Source: Cryptomeria japonica
Lineage: Eukaryota > Streptophyta > Pinopsida > Cupressales > Cupressaceae
DNA length: 64,000 nt
Assembly: GCF_030272615.1 (NCBI RefSeq)
Contig: NC_081410.1
Span: 144,640,349 to 144,704,348 of the forward strand
Direction of reading: 5' to 3'
This document shows, piece after piece, positions 24,488-35,418 of this stretch. The first letter of the stretch is position 1, and the number at the start of each line of letters is the position of its first letter. The notes under the pieces were generated by a model. That model did no database searches. It was not told the DNA's origin and saw only the letters and a program-made list of their open reading frames with translations. Both the position numbers and the translations under genes were made by a program.

Positions 24488-25588
24488 TGATTGGATGTCT
24501 AAAATTATTTTGATGGGCAATGAAAAGTGGATAGAATAGACACATTTCTAAATATAGTTATGAAAATGGAGGGATAAATCAATACACTCAATGGTTGATC
24601 ATTGACAAACTAAATGGCAAGTTCACAAAATTTATGGAACTATGCAAGTTAAGGAATGTCAACCTCCAAAATAATTGGTATTGGTTTATCTAGCTCTAAT
24701 ACCATTACAAAAATTAAGATCTTAAGTTACTAATCAATGCATGTAAAGTAGAAAAAAATGAAATGACAATTATAAAATATATAAATATTATTTACATGGA
24801 AAAAATTATTTGATAAAAAACCTCATAAAACATATTCATAAATGAGAAAACTTACAATAAGTTTGTACAATAAACATAACAAGAACTTGTTCATTAATAT
24901 TTTCTTTCCTTCCTCCTTCCCATAATGTCCCCACTTGTATATTCAATGCATATATAACTAGCGCTTGCACCAAATGGAGGTGCAATGGTAACACTGATAG
25001 TAATATATGCTTGAAAACATTTAATCTTAAATATAATATAAGACCCTGCTTTTGTTTCAAATATTTGTCAACCCACAACAACAACCAACAATACTTTTCC
25101 ATTTGCATGCAACTTAAGATTACTATTGGGTGACTCACTTGCAACTCTAAAAAAAAAAGACAAAATGATTAGGTACAAACCTTTTAGCCAATTGTACCAT
25201 GTATTGTTGAGTGGTCTCAAAAATGGATTTGTATGATCATATGGTAATGAGAAATTGAATGGAAAACACTCATTTGCTAATGAATGGTTCTTAACAGGGG
25301 ATCAATCTATTCTCATGCCTCGCAACTCTCTAATCCCATCAAATTTCATTGTATTTCCCTTCATTTCTTCCAAATCATTAAAATACAAAAATATTATTTA
25401 TCAAAATGTAAAGGCATTCTTCATAAATTACAAAGAGAACACAAATTTATGGACTTGAGAGGAAGGTGGCAAAGTACTTAATAGGTATGTGAGTTGTAGT
25501 TGAAAAATCAAAGCCAACACAAAAATCAAAAGATGTAACTAGTATAAAATCAGTAGATTATGTGATGAGGGGAATAGAGAAAACATAT
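24488..25588. other. Non-coding interval
   Basis: No gene was seen. TAGCTCTAATACCA at 24691-24704 reads on the minus strand as TGGTATTAGAGCTA, close to a tRNA-Met primer site of LTR elements, but no LTR could be recognised beside it. Confidence 0.45.
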
Positions 25589-25593
25589 GATAT
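25589..25593 (+). repeat. Target site duplication GATAT, left
   Basis: GATAT immediately precedes the 5' LTR and is repeated exactly at 35120-35124 after the 3' LTR, marking the insertion of the gypsy element. Confidence 0.9.
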
Positions 25594-28419
25594 TGTCACG
25601 AATCGTTTTATTTAATAATGTGCAATTTAAAGATGTAATGTGATTTTGAAATTTAAAATAGATTAGATCATTCATAATCTAGTATGAGGAAATATAGTAT
25701 GCTTTTTACTCCTGCAATTGATATGAAATTCGACATTTAATATTCTTTTGGGTTTGTCAATACTGATAAATTTTTCAGTGCAAGTAATGCAGGATGAGGT
25801 CAAGGAGGTTGAAGGCGAGAACACGAATCAGGTAGAATTGCTTTTAACTAAATGACTTCAATGGAAAAGGGAATCTCTCACACACCACAGTAGAAAAGTT
25901 TGTTTGTGCAATTGTGACTTCTTCAATGTATGATTTTGTATTAGAAACAAAATGATGTGAGTAATTGGTAATCGTTACATTGATTTCGTCTATAAAAGTG
26001 AAAATTAGTTTGCTATTTAGAGTTATGAAATTTATCGACTTAACGTTCTTTATTAAGATGATTTAATGTTCTAGGAAAAGAGAATGCAAATATAATTTCA
26101 TTTATGATTGATGTGTTTACAATTATATGGAATTTGTATGCATGAAATTTCGATAATTGTTTTATAATTTGTCTTATTTAAAAAGTGATTAAGATCATTT
26201 TTATTTTCAAATTGAAATATTATGTTTCAAATATTCTTGTTTATGATTTAACGATTATATATATATATATATATCATTTTTATTTTTAAAACATTTTTAC
26301 AAATAGAAATAAATAAATCGGACATTAATATATATATATATAAATACAATTAATTTATATCCTAATGTTTTAAATAGGTTTTCTTTTTCATTTTTAAAAA
26401 AAAAACCATATTACAAATATATTAGTATATATTATTGTTTTATTAAATATGCTAATAGAAAAAGGTGGCGGGTTGATAGGGTAGTTGATTGTTTGAAGCC
26501 GAAGTTAGAGCCATCTTGGTCGGCTTGGTAGTCGACTTCCTCCACCCATGGTAGCCGTTGTCAAACCATTAACGCAGGCCAAAGCACAATGGGGGACTTA
26601 ACACTCCCACGACCCTTGGTGGGTGACTTGGCATGCAACCCGATCCTCGGTGGATAAGCTGAGAAGTCGACAGTTAATGTAAACGCCTCCATGATCCATG
26701 TGAAGCATCAACTCATGCAGAAATCAAAGCTCCAACTGAAACCGTTGCAAAGTTTAAACAATAAAAAGACTCAAGCTTGCCACAAAACGAGGGTTGTATT
26801 TAATTTAAAGACCTATGTGGAGATTATAGTTACAACCAACTAATAAATGTGACAACAGAAATAATGGTAACAGTAAATAAGGCCCAAAGGATAGCAGCAA
26901 ACGTAGCTCAAGATTAGAATAAATAGACGTATTAACACACACATTTTTATTCATTCTTTCTCACAGGGAGAGAAGAGTGATAATTTCTTGAAGGGAAGGT
27001 TAGAATAGTTGGAGAGAGGAGAAGATATTTGGATAATATCATAGAGAATGAGCAATAAAGATAGTTGGATATAGAGGTAAGAATAGTTGGATAGAGAGAT
27101 AGTTGGATATAGAGGTAAGAATAGTTGGATAGAGAGATAGTTGGATATAGAGGTGAGGATAGTTGGAGAGGGAGAGACTTGCGATCAAGGCGTGGAATCA
27201 TTTGACGAAAGAACGACAAGGTCAAAATCTTACAAACCACTCTAAGTTTCCAAGAGGTTAGAATCCTTTGTTTATGTTTTATTTTATTTGTTATGTTTGG
27301 TATAAAATGTGTAGAAATGGAAGTTTAGATAATAGGTATGTACGTCCAAATGGGTAGCAATTATTATTATCTTATTTGAAATGCTTTGTAAACCATTGTG
27401 GAATAGAAGAAAAGAATTTAGAGAAAAGATGTTGTTAATATCGTATTTTGCACAAAAATAATTAGTTCTAATTCTATTTTAAGAATGTGTTTGCATATTT
27501 TTGGTTATACATGAGATTAATTTCATACATGTATAACACCTTCTTTTGTATGTACCTTATTTAGTCGAAAGATTGATTTTAAGATTATTGCTTATAAAAG
27601 TTTATCGTTTTCCAAAATATGAAAGATTGTCTTCGATAGATATATTAGACAAGTAATGATTAGTAAGGAAAAATGATACCTCTATTTTTGTTTTAAAGAA
27701 AGATTGTATTCTCAATGGAATTTTTGTTTGAGGGAATCAAGCTAGGGTTAAGCTTGAGTTAGAAAATTTACTTTTTAGGACGAGTGCCGAATGTGGATGT
27801 TTTAGGGATAATAGTTGCTTTTTCCTACTATTATTTTGTTGTGCATGGCATATACTCGGCCGAGTTATTGTTTGAATTATCCGTAGAAAATGATGGAAAT
27901 TCCTTATTTATGCTCTCTACCACATCCTAGTATGATAGTGAAGGCTTGTTTCTTAGAATGAAGTAAGAAAAATGAAAATGCATATATTATCTAGGCATGC
28001 ACCAGATTCCCTCTTGCTTTCGAATTCTTTGGTTAAACCAATTCGTGCAAGGTCGGGTATTCTTGATTGACCAAGAATTCCGGGGAAGCGTAAGCTTCAA
28101 GGTTGGGCGGAAAAAGTGCCTTATTCTTGTTCTCGGCTGCATTCAAAAGACAGAAGGAAACGACTCAGACTAAAGATCGACGGATGCATCTTCTTGTATA
28201 TTCTTAAGGAAATTTGGAAGCCTAAGTAGGAAATAAGAACTTCTTAGTATTGGATATTGTATTATTCATGTGCATTATAATGATATATCTATGAGTGTTT
28301 TTATATCCATATTCGATGTTTGCTTATATCTTGAATAAAATATGCTTAGAGATTGAAATTTAAGTTTATTTATGGATAAAGAGTAGTTTAGGGTTAGATC
28401 CTAGATTGACGTCTTTACA
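25594..28419 (+). repeat. 5' LTR of the gypsy element (2,826 bp)
   Basis: It begins TGTCACGAATCG and ends GTCTTTACA, just before the primer binding site. It matches 32296-35119 throughout. Unusually long for a plant gypsy LTR. It contains AT-repeat tracts near 26260 and 26320 and a GA-rich tandem repeat near 27050-27170. Confidence 0.95.
27055..27170 (+). repeat. GATAGTTGGATA-type tandem repeat inside the LTR
   Basis: Repeats of AGATAGTTGGATATAGAGGT and AAGAATAGTTGGATAGAG alternate. The 3' LTR has one unit fewer near 33790-33870, so the array changed length after insertion or during reverse transcription. Confidence 0.7.
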
Positions 28420-28423
28420 TTTT

Positions 28424-28436
28424 TGGTATCAGAGCC
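28424..28436 (+). other. Primer binding site (tRNA-iMet type)
   Basis: TGGTATCAGAGCC lies four bases after the end of the 5' LTR. It is complementary to the 3' end of initiator tRNA-Met, the usual primer for minus-strand DNA synthesis in plant LTR elements. Confidence 0.9.
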
Positions 28437-28521
28437 TAGGTTTATAACACTAGGACCTATATGAGTCACTTCGCTAAAATAAATCTGGAAATTAATAGCT
28501 TTTTGTTTAAAAATTACAGAA

Positions 28522-28863
28522 ATGGTTTGTACCAAGCAGACAGCCCGAAAGTCAGTAGCAGGGTATGCCCATTACCTAAGGGTTAAAAAGGATCCTCAAT
28601 CACCTGTCAAGCCGGTTTTGGATGACGCCCCTTTTGAAGTGAAACAAGTCCCAAAAGAAAGTGTTGTAATACCTTCTGAGAAGAATATCCCTGAAAAAGA
28701 AAAAGAGCCTGAGTTGGAATATTCACCTATAAGGCCAATAGTAATCAGTTCTGAAGAATCTGAGGAGTATACCCCTCTAAGTGAGACTGAATCGGAAGGA
28801 TATACCCCATTAAGTCGTAATGAGTCGGAAGAATCCACTCCCCTGACTCCTTCTGATGAGTGA
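28522..28863 (+). CDS. Histone H3-tail-like acidic protein (113 aa)
   Basis: An open frame starting 103 bases after the 5' LTR, where gag normally begins, with G at -3 and +4 around the ATG. It opens MVCTKQTARKSVAGYA. TKQTARKS is identical to histone H3 residues 3-10, and Gly13 and Ala15 also match, so positions equivalent to H3 Lys4 and Lys9 are both present. Cys in place of H3 Arg2 is TGT, one C-to-T step from CGT. No histone fold follows. The rest is acidic and Ser/Glu/Pro-rich, ending in three copies of an ~11-residue repeat (SEEYTPLSETE, SEGYTPLSRNE, SEESTPLTPSD). No capsid or zinc knuckle is present. It could be the N-terminus of a truncated gag or an accessory protein. Whether it is translated is unknown. 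Confidence 0.7.
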   Translation: MVCTKQTARKSVAGYAHYLRVKKDPQSPVKPVLDDAPFEVKQVPKESVVIPSEKNIPEKEKEPELEYSPIRPIVISSEESEEYTPLSETESEGYTPLSRNESEESTPLTPSDE

Positions 28864-29240
28864 TGTAACGTGTTACAACACTTCAATGAAAATGTATTTC
28901 CTTCTATTACCAAATAAGGATGTAATCCCTTCTACTATAAAATAAAGATGTATTCTCTTCTATTATCAAATAAAGATGTCTTCTATTGTATTTTGAGTTA
29001 AAAATTGTGTATTCCTTAATGATATCTATATATATACTTTGAACCTAACTTATATAGTAAATGGGAAAGAAGTAGAATGAAATTATTTGATATTGTTATA
29101 TTTTAAATTTATATTGTTTTTCTTAAATATTCAATAGGAGTATTAAACTCTCTAGTTGCTTTATAAGGCTATAAGTTAGGGAATATTATTAAAGTTACAA
29201 AAAGAAGGCCCAAAGAAAAGGATGCTCCATCATTGCCGTC
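28864..29240. other. Non-coding gap replacing gag capsid and protease
   Basis: It holds the 28-bp repeat and AT-rich sequence with stops in all frames. Just before pol, a short decayed piece ([17 protein letters not shown], about 29190-29240) may be the end of the protease-RT linker. No capsid, zinc knuckle or protease DTG/DSG motif is present. Confidence 0.6.
28893..28976 (+). repeat. 28-bp tandem repeat, three copies
   Basis: Three consecutive 28-bp units of the form TGTATTCTCTTCTATTATCA + AATAAAGA, at 28893-28920, 28921-28948 and 28949-28976, followed by a partial fourth. It sits directly after the H3-like frame, where gag capsid would be expected. Confidence 0.85.
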
Positions 29241-32099
29241 ATGGTTAATGATTTGAATAATGTAGAGAAAAGTCCTACAGATTATCCTGTCCTTGCAAAG
29301 TTTCTAGATATTTTTCCAGAAGATCTTACCAAGTTACCACCTAGGAGAGAGTTCGATTTTTCTATAGAACTCTTACCTGGAACGGAGCCGCAATCTAAGG
29401 CTCCATATAGAATGACAACGATAGAACTGTATGAGCTTAAGGCTCAATTGCAAGAATTGCTTAGGCAAGGTTTTATTAGACCAAGCGTATCCCCGTGGGG
29501 TGCACCAGTGATCTTTGTAAAGAAGAAAGATGGTACTTTGAGGTTATGCATTGATTATAGGATGTTGAATAAAGTAACCATCAAAAACAGATATCCTCTA
29601 CCAAGGATAGATGAATTATTTGATCAAATGAAAGGTGCATCTGTATTCTCCAAGATCGATCTTCGATCCGGATATCATCAGTTAAGGATTAAGGATGAAG
29701 ATATTCCTAAAACTGCATTCCGAACAAGGTATGGGCACTATGAATTCACAGTTGTATCATTTGGTTTAACTAATGCCCCAGCAGCATTCATGAACCTCAT
29801 GAATAGTATTTCCAGAGAATACTTGGATGACTTTGTTTTAATCTTCATTGATGACATATTGATCTATTCTAAGAATGAAGAAGAACATAAGAAGCACCCG
29901 AGGATAGTTTTGCAACGATTGAGAGATCATAAACTTTATGGGAAATTCTCCAAGTGTGCCTTCTTTCAGGAAAAGGTGCAATACTTAGGTCATGTCATAT
30001 CCGTCGAAGGAATTTCAGTTGATCTTTCAAAGATAGAAGCAATAGTAGATTGGCCAACGCCCCATAATGTTTCAGAAGTTTGAAGTTTTATGGGACTTGC
30101 TGGATATTATAGAAAATATGTGGAAGGATTTTCCAGGATAGTGGCACCAATTACCTCACTTTAGAAAAAGGAAAAAAGGTTTGAATGGACTGAGAAATGT
30201 GAGGAATCATTTCAACTCCTGAAGCAGAAATTGACAACAGCACCAGTACTAACAATACTAGATCCCAACGGACATTTTGTAGTAATTACAGATGCCTCGG
30301 GTGAAGGTGTGGGAGCAGTATTGATGCAAGAAGGAAAGTTGGTTGCATATGAATCACGAAAGCTAAAGCAATATGAGATGAATTATGCTCTGCATGATTT
30401 AGAACTACTAGCTATTGTGCATGCATTACAAATGTGGAGGCATTACCTTTTAGGGAAGCCTTTTGAGCTTAAAACGGATCATTTAGGATTGAAGTATATT
30501 TTTACACAACCTAACCTAAATGCAAGACAGAGAAGGTGGCTTGAATTTCTAAGTGAGTATGACTTTGGTATTGAATATATCCAAGGGAAGGAAAATAGAG
30601 TAGCTGATGCTCTTAGCAGAAGAAGACACCTATCTACAATGGTTACAACAAGGACAAAATTGAAGCAACAAGTGTTGCAGAATCTTTCCGAAGATGAACA
30701 TTATATAAGAGTTAAATGAGCCTTGGAAAGAGACTCTTCACACCATCGCTATGATGGATATGAGATAAAACCAGAGGGTATTTTGAGATACCAAGGAAGG
30801 ATGTACATACCAGAAGGGGGAGAGTTGAGGAAGTTGATCTTACATGAGATGCACAATACACCTTATTCAGGACACCCTGGAATAACAAAGATGGTAGCTG
30901 ATTTGAAAACATTGTATTTCTGGCCTAAACTCAGGAAAGAAGTGGTTGAGTATGTAGCATAATGTCTGGAATGTCAAAGAGTAAAAGTTGAACATGTTCA
31001 TCCAGCAGGACTTCTATTTCAACATGTTATACCAGAATACAAGTGGCAGGTAATCAATATGGATTTCATCCAAGGATTACCAATGAGTAAGAATAAGCAT
31101 GACACTATCTTAGTAGTGGTGGACAAGTTGACTAAAGTTTCACATTTCATACCTAGTAATCTAAAAGATGGATCATTTGTTCTTGCCAAGAAATTTGTGC
31201 AAGAAATTTTTCGGTTACATGGAGTTTCAGAAACTATAATATCTGATAGGGATACCAGGATGACTTTCAGATTTTGGACAACATTGAATGCAGCATTGGG
31301 AACAAGGCTAAATTTTAGCTCAACATATCATCCTCAGACTGACGGCCAAACAGAAAGGGTTATTCAAGTAGTGGAGGATCTTTTCAGAATGCATTGCATG
31401 GATCAGTAGTACAAATGGGAGGAGTACTTGCCCTTAGTTGAATTTGCTTATAACAACTCCTTTCATGCATAATTAGGTATGGCACCTTTTGAAGCACTCT
31501 ATGGGCGAAAATGTCACACACCTATCAGTTGGGATAGACTAGAGGATAGGATCATTATTGGTCCAGATTTACTCAAGGAAATGGATGAGCAGATGGTGTT
31601 GATTAAGAGTAGATTGAAGGAAGCAGCTGATCGACAGAAGAGTTATGCAGACTGAAATAGAACTTTTAGACAATTCGCTACAGGAGATAAAGTCTTTTTG
31701 AGAGTCAAACCTCATAAGAGCTCTATCTCGTTTGGAAAATCATCAAAATTGGCTCCAAGATATGTGGGACCCTTTGATGTACTGGAGGTTATCAATCTAG
31801 TTGCTTATAGATTAGCTTTACCCCCTGCTCTAGCTCGAATCCATAATGTGTTTCATGTGTCTTTATTGAAACCTTACAATGCGGATGCATCTCATATTCT
31901 TGATTGGCAATCCTTACAGGTTCAGGATCTAGGGGTGGTGCTAGTGGAGCCCATCTGAATCCTAGATCAGCGTAGTGTGAAGCTACATAGCAGAGATTTC
32001 ACTCAGTATAAGGTTCAGTGGGACCAATATTCTGAGGATAGTGCTACATAGGAGGATGCTAAGACGATTGACCGTCATTTTCCTCATTTGCTTTCTTAG
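29241..32099 (+). pseudogene. Gypsy pol: RT, RNase H, integrase, chromodomain (nine stops)
   Basis: A single frame of 953 codons with no frameshift. RT lies at 29241-30080 with [12 protein letters not shown] and [11 protein letters not shown] (catalytic DD). RNase H lies at about 30230-30620 with ITDASGEGVGAVL, HDLELLAI, KTDHLGLKYI and NRVADALSRR. Integrase lies at about 30820-31500 with a zinc finger (LHEMHN...GHPG...CLEC) and DDE residues in NMDFIQGLP, IISDRDTRM and TDGQTERVIQ. The GPF/LKPY region (31740-31880) is followed by a chromodomain (31945-32096). Stops lie at 30081, 30162, 30717, 30960, 31407, 31470, 31653, 31956 and 32049. Each sits where a Gln, Arg or Trp codon would fit, one C-to-T or G-to-A step away. 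Protease is absent upstream. Confidence 0.95.
31945..32096 (+). pseudogene. C-terminal chromodomain of pol
   Basis: The segment EPI-stop-ILDQRSVKLHSRDFTQ then YKVQWDQYSEDSAT-stop-ED has the chromodomain pattern of plant chromoviruses: an ILDxR start, a central YKVQW strand and the AT(W)ED helix start. In characterised elements this domain follows integrase and steers insertion to chromatin, in some cases through H3K9-methyl marks. Two stops fall inside it: 31956, and 32049 in place of the conserved Trp. Confidence 0.8.
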
Positions 32100-32283
32100 G
32101 AAATAATTGCTATTTAATTTTGGATATTTTGAAACAATTATTATTATTTATGATGTAAACTTGGATAGCCTGTGTGCTCTTGGTATTATTATTTGAATTT
32201 GAGGTAAGATTGACATTTTGTGAGATATTATGGTTTTTGTGATTATTGATGAGTGGCAAGACATCGAGACGATTTCTCTTCCA

Positions 32284-32295
32284 AGAGGGGAAGGA
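32284..32295 (+). other. Polypurine tract of the gypsy element
   Basis: AGAGGGGAAGGA lies immediately before the 3' LTR TGTCACG. It is the expected plus-strand primer. Confidence 0.85.
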
Positions 32296-32955
32296 TGTCA
32301 CGAATCGTTTTATTTAATAATGTGCAATTTAAAGATGTAATGTGATTTTGAAATTTAAAATAGATTAGATCATTCATAATCTAGTATGAGGAAATATAGT
32401 ATGCTTTTTACTCCTGCAATTGATATGAAATTTGACATTTAATATTCTTTTGGGTTTGTCAATACTGATAAATTTTTGAGTGCAAGTAATGCAGGATGAG
32501 GTGAAGGAGGTTGAAGGCGAGAACATGAATTAGGTAGAATTGCTTTTAACTAAATGACTTCGATGGAAAAGGGAATCTCTCACACACCACAATAGAAAAG
32601 TTTGTTTGTGCAATTGTGACTTCTTCAATGTATGATTTTGTATTAGAAACAAAATGATGTGAGTAATTGGTAATCATTACATTGATTTCGTCTATAAAAG
32701 TGAAAATTAGTTTGCTATTTAGAGTTATGAAATTTATCGATTTAACGTTCTTTATTAAGATGATTTAATGTTCTAGGAAAAAAGAATGCAAATATAATTT
32801 CATTTATGATTGATGTGTTTACAATTATATGGAATTTGTATGCATGAAATTTCGATAATTGTTTTATAATTTGTCTTATTTAAAAAGTGATTAAGATAAT
32901 TTTTATTTTCAAATTGAAATATTATGTTTCAAATATTCTTGTTTATGATTTAACG

Positions 32956-33006
<51 letters not shown>

Positions 33007-35119
33007 TCTTTATTTCTAAAACATTTTTACAAATAGAAATAAATAAATCGGACATTAATATATATATATATATATATATAAATACAATTAATTTATATCC
33101 TAATGTTTTAAATAGGTTTTCTTTTTCATTTTTAAAAAAAAAACCATATTACAAATATATTAGTATATATTCTTGTTTTATTAAATATGCTAATAGAAAA
33201 AGGTGGCGGGTTGATAGGGTAGTCGACTGTTTGAAGCCGAAGTTAGAGCCGTTTTGGTCGGCTTGGTAGTCGACTTCCTCCACCCACGGTAGCCCTTGTC
33301 AAACCATTAACACAGGCCAAAGCACGATGGGGGACTTAACACTCCCATGACCCTTGGTGGGTGACTTGGCATGCAACCCGATCCTCGGTGGATAAGCTGA
33401 GAAGTCGACAGTTAATGTAAATGCCTCCATGATCCATGTGAAGCATCAACTCATGCAGAAATCAAAGCTCCAACTGAAACCGTTGCAAAGTTTAAACAAT
33501 AAAAAGTCTCAAGCTTGCCACAAAATGAGGGTTGTATTTAATTTAAAGACATGTGTGGAGATTACAATTACAACCAACTAATAAACGTGACAACAGAAAT
33601 AATGGTAACAGTAAATAAGGCCCAAAGGATAGCAGCAAACGTAGCTCAAGATTAGAATAAATAGACGTATTAACACACACATTTTTATTCATTCTTTCTC
33701 ATAGGGAGAGAAGAGCGATAATTTCTTGAAGGGAAGGTTAGAATAGTTGGAGAGAGGAGAAGATATTTGGATAATATCGTAGAGATTGAGCGATAAAGAT
33801 AGTTGGATATAGAGGTAAGAATAGTTGGATAGAGAGATAGTTGGATATAGAGGTAAGAATAGTTGGAGAGGGAGAGACTTGCGATCAAGGCGTGGAATCA
33901 TTTGACGAAAGAAAAACAAGGTCAAAATCTTACAAACCACTCTAAGTTTCCAAGAGGTTAGAATCCTTTGTTTATGTTTTATTTTATTTGTTATGTTTGG
34001 TATAAAATGTGTAGAAATGGAAGTTTAGATAATAGGTATGTACGTCCAAATGGGTAGCAATTATTATTATCTTATTTGAAATGCTTTGTAAACCATTGTG
34101 GAATAGAAGAAAAGAATTTAGAGAAAAGATGTTGTTAATATCGTATTTTGCACAAAAATAATTAGTTCTAATTCTATTTTAAGAATGTGTTTGCATATTT
34201 TTGGTTATACATGAGATTAATTTCATACATGTATAACACCTTCTTTTGTATGTACCTTATTTAGTCGAAAGATTGATTTTAAGATTATTGCTTATAAAAG
34301 TTTATCGTTTTCCAAAATATGAAAGATTGTCTTCGATAGATATATTAGACAAGTAATGATTAGTAAGGAAAAATGATACTTCTATTTTTGTTTTAAAGAA
34401 AGATTGTATTCTCAATGGAATTTGTGTTTGAGGGAATCAAGCTAGGGTTAAGCTTGAGTTAGAAAATTTACCTTTCGGGACAGGTGCCGAATGTGGATGT
34501 TTTAGGGAGAATAGTTGCTTTTTCCAACTATTATTTTGTTGTGCATGGCATATACTCGGCCAAGTTATTGTTTGAATTATCCATAGAAAATGATAGAAAT
34601 TCCTTATTTATGCTCTCTACCACATCCTAGTATGATAGTGAATGCTTGTTTCTTAGAATGAAGTAGGAAAAATGAAAATGCATATATTATCTAGGCATGC
34701 ACCAAATTCCCTCTTGCTTTTGAATTCTTTGGTTAAACCAATTCGTGCAGGGTCGGGTATTCTTGATTGACCAAGAATTTCGGGGAAGCGTAAGCTTCAA
34801 GGTTGGGCAGAAAAAGTGCCTTATTCTTGTTCTCGTCTACGTTCAAAAGACAGAAGGAAGCGACTCAAACTAAAGATCGACGGATGCATCTTCTTGTATA
34901 TTCTTAAGGCAATTTGGAAGCCTAAGTAGGAAATAAGAACTTCTTAGTATTGGATATTGTATTATTCATGTGCATTATAATGATATATTTATGAGTGTTT
35001 TTATATCCATATTCGATGTTTGCTTATATCTTGAATAAAATATGCTTAGAGATTGAAATTTAAGTTTATTTATGGATAAAGAGTAGTTTAGGGTTAGATC
35101 CTAGATTGACGTCTTTACA
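32296..35119 (+). repeat. 3' LTR of the gypsy element (2,824 bp)
   Basis: It is the counterpart of 25594-28419 and ends GTCTTTACA before GATAT. The similar length hides compensating changes: a much longer (AT)n tract near 32958-33004 and one GA-rich unit fewer near 33790-33870. Confidence 0.95.
32958..33004. repeat. (AT)n microsatellite in the 3' LTR
   Basis: An uninterrupted AT dinucleotide tract of about 47 bases. The same place in the 5' LTR (about 26257-26273) holds only about 17 bases. Confidence 0.9.
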
Positions 35120-35124
35120 GATAT
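35120..35124 (+). repeat. Target site duplication GATAT, right
   Basis: Exact repeat of 25589-25593, directly after the CA end of the 3' LTR. Confidence 0.9.
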
Positions 35125-35392
35125 GGATTGAATACCCCAAACATCTTGACCTTTAAAATGTATTGTTAAATTTTACTATTATAGATCATTACAACAAGGT
35201 AAGAGGAATTTGTGAAGAGGTATGTACATATCAAAGGATGATCATTAAATATTTAATTATTAAATTATTTAATATTTAAAAAAAAAAGATTATTTAGAAA
35301 ATTGATTCAAAACAATTTTCTGAAGGTATCACAAGAGCATCTTTGAATTTGATCTTTTAAAAAAACAATTTGATGTTTTCTTATGTTGAGTT

Positions 35393-35418
35393 TACAATTA
35401 AAAAAAAAATTGAATAAA
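35393..35418. repeat. Possible LINE target duplication, left copy
   Basis: TACAATTA, an A-run and TTGAATAA here resemble TACAATTT, an A-run and TTCAATAA at 39203-39226, on either side of the LINE. Both are AT-rich, and the right copy may overlap LINE coding sequence, so chance similarity is possible. Confidence 0.4.

Larger units (their letters stand above)
25594..35119 (+). mobile_element. Ty3/gypsy chromovirus LTR retrotransposon
   Basis: A structurally complete element of 9,526 bases: GATAT duplication, 5' LTR, tRNA-Met-type primer site, a short first reading frame, pol (RT, RNase H, integrase, chromodomain), polypurine tract, 3' LTR and GATAT. The order RT-RNase H-integrase with a C-terminal chromodomain is that of chromoviruses. 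Gag capsid, nucleocapsid and protease are missing between the first frame and RT, and pol carries nine stops, so the copy cannot move on its own. By eye the LTRs differ at roughly 60-70 positions (about 2-2.5%), mostly transitions, so it is much younger than the other elements here. Confidence 0.95.

Noticed and set aside
28522-28863. A true histone H3 gene
   Set aside because: Only the first ~15 residues resemble H3. No histone fold follows, and the frame sits in the gag position of an LTR element.
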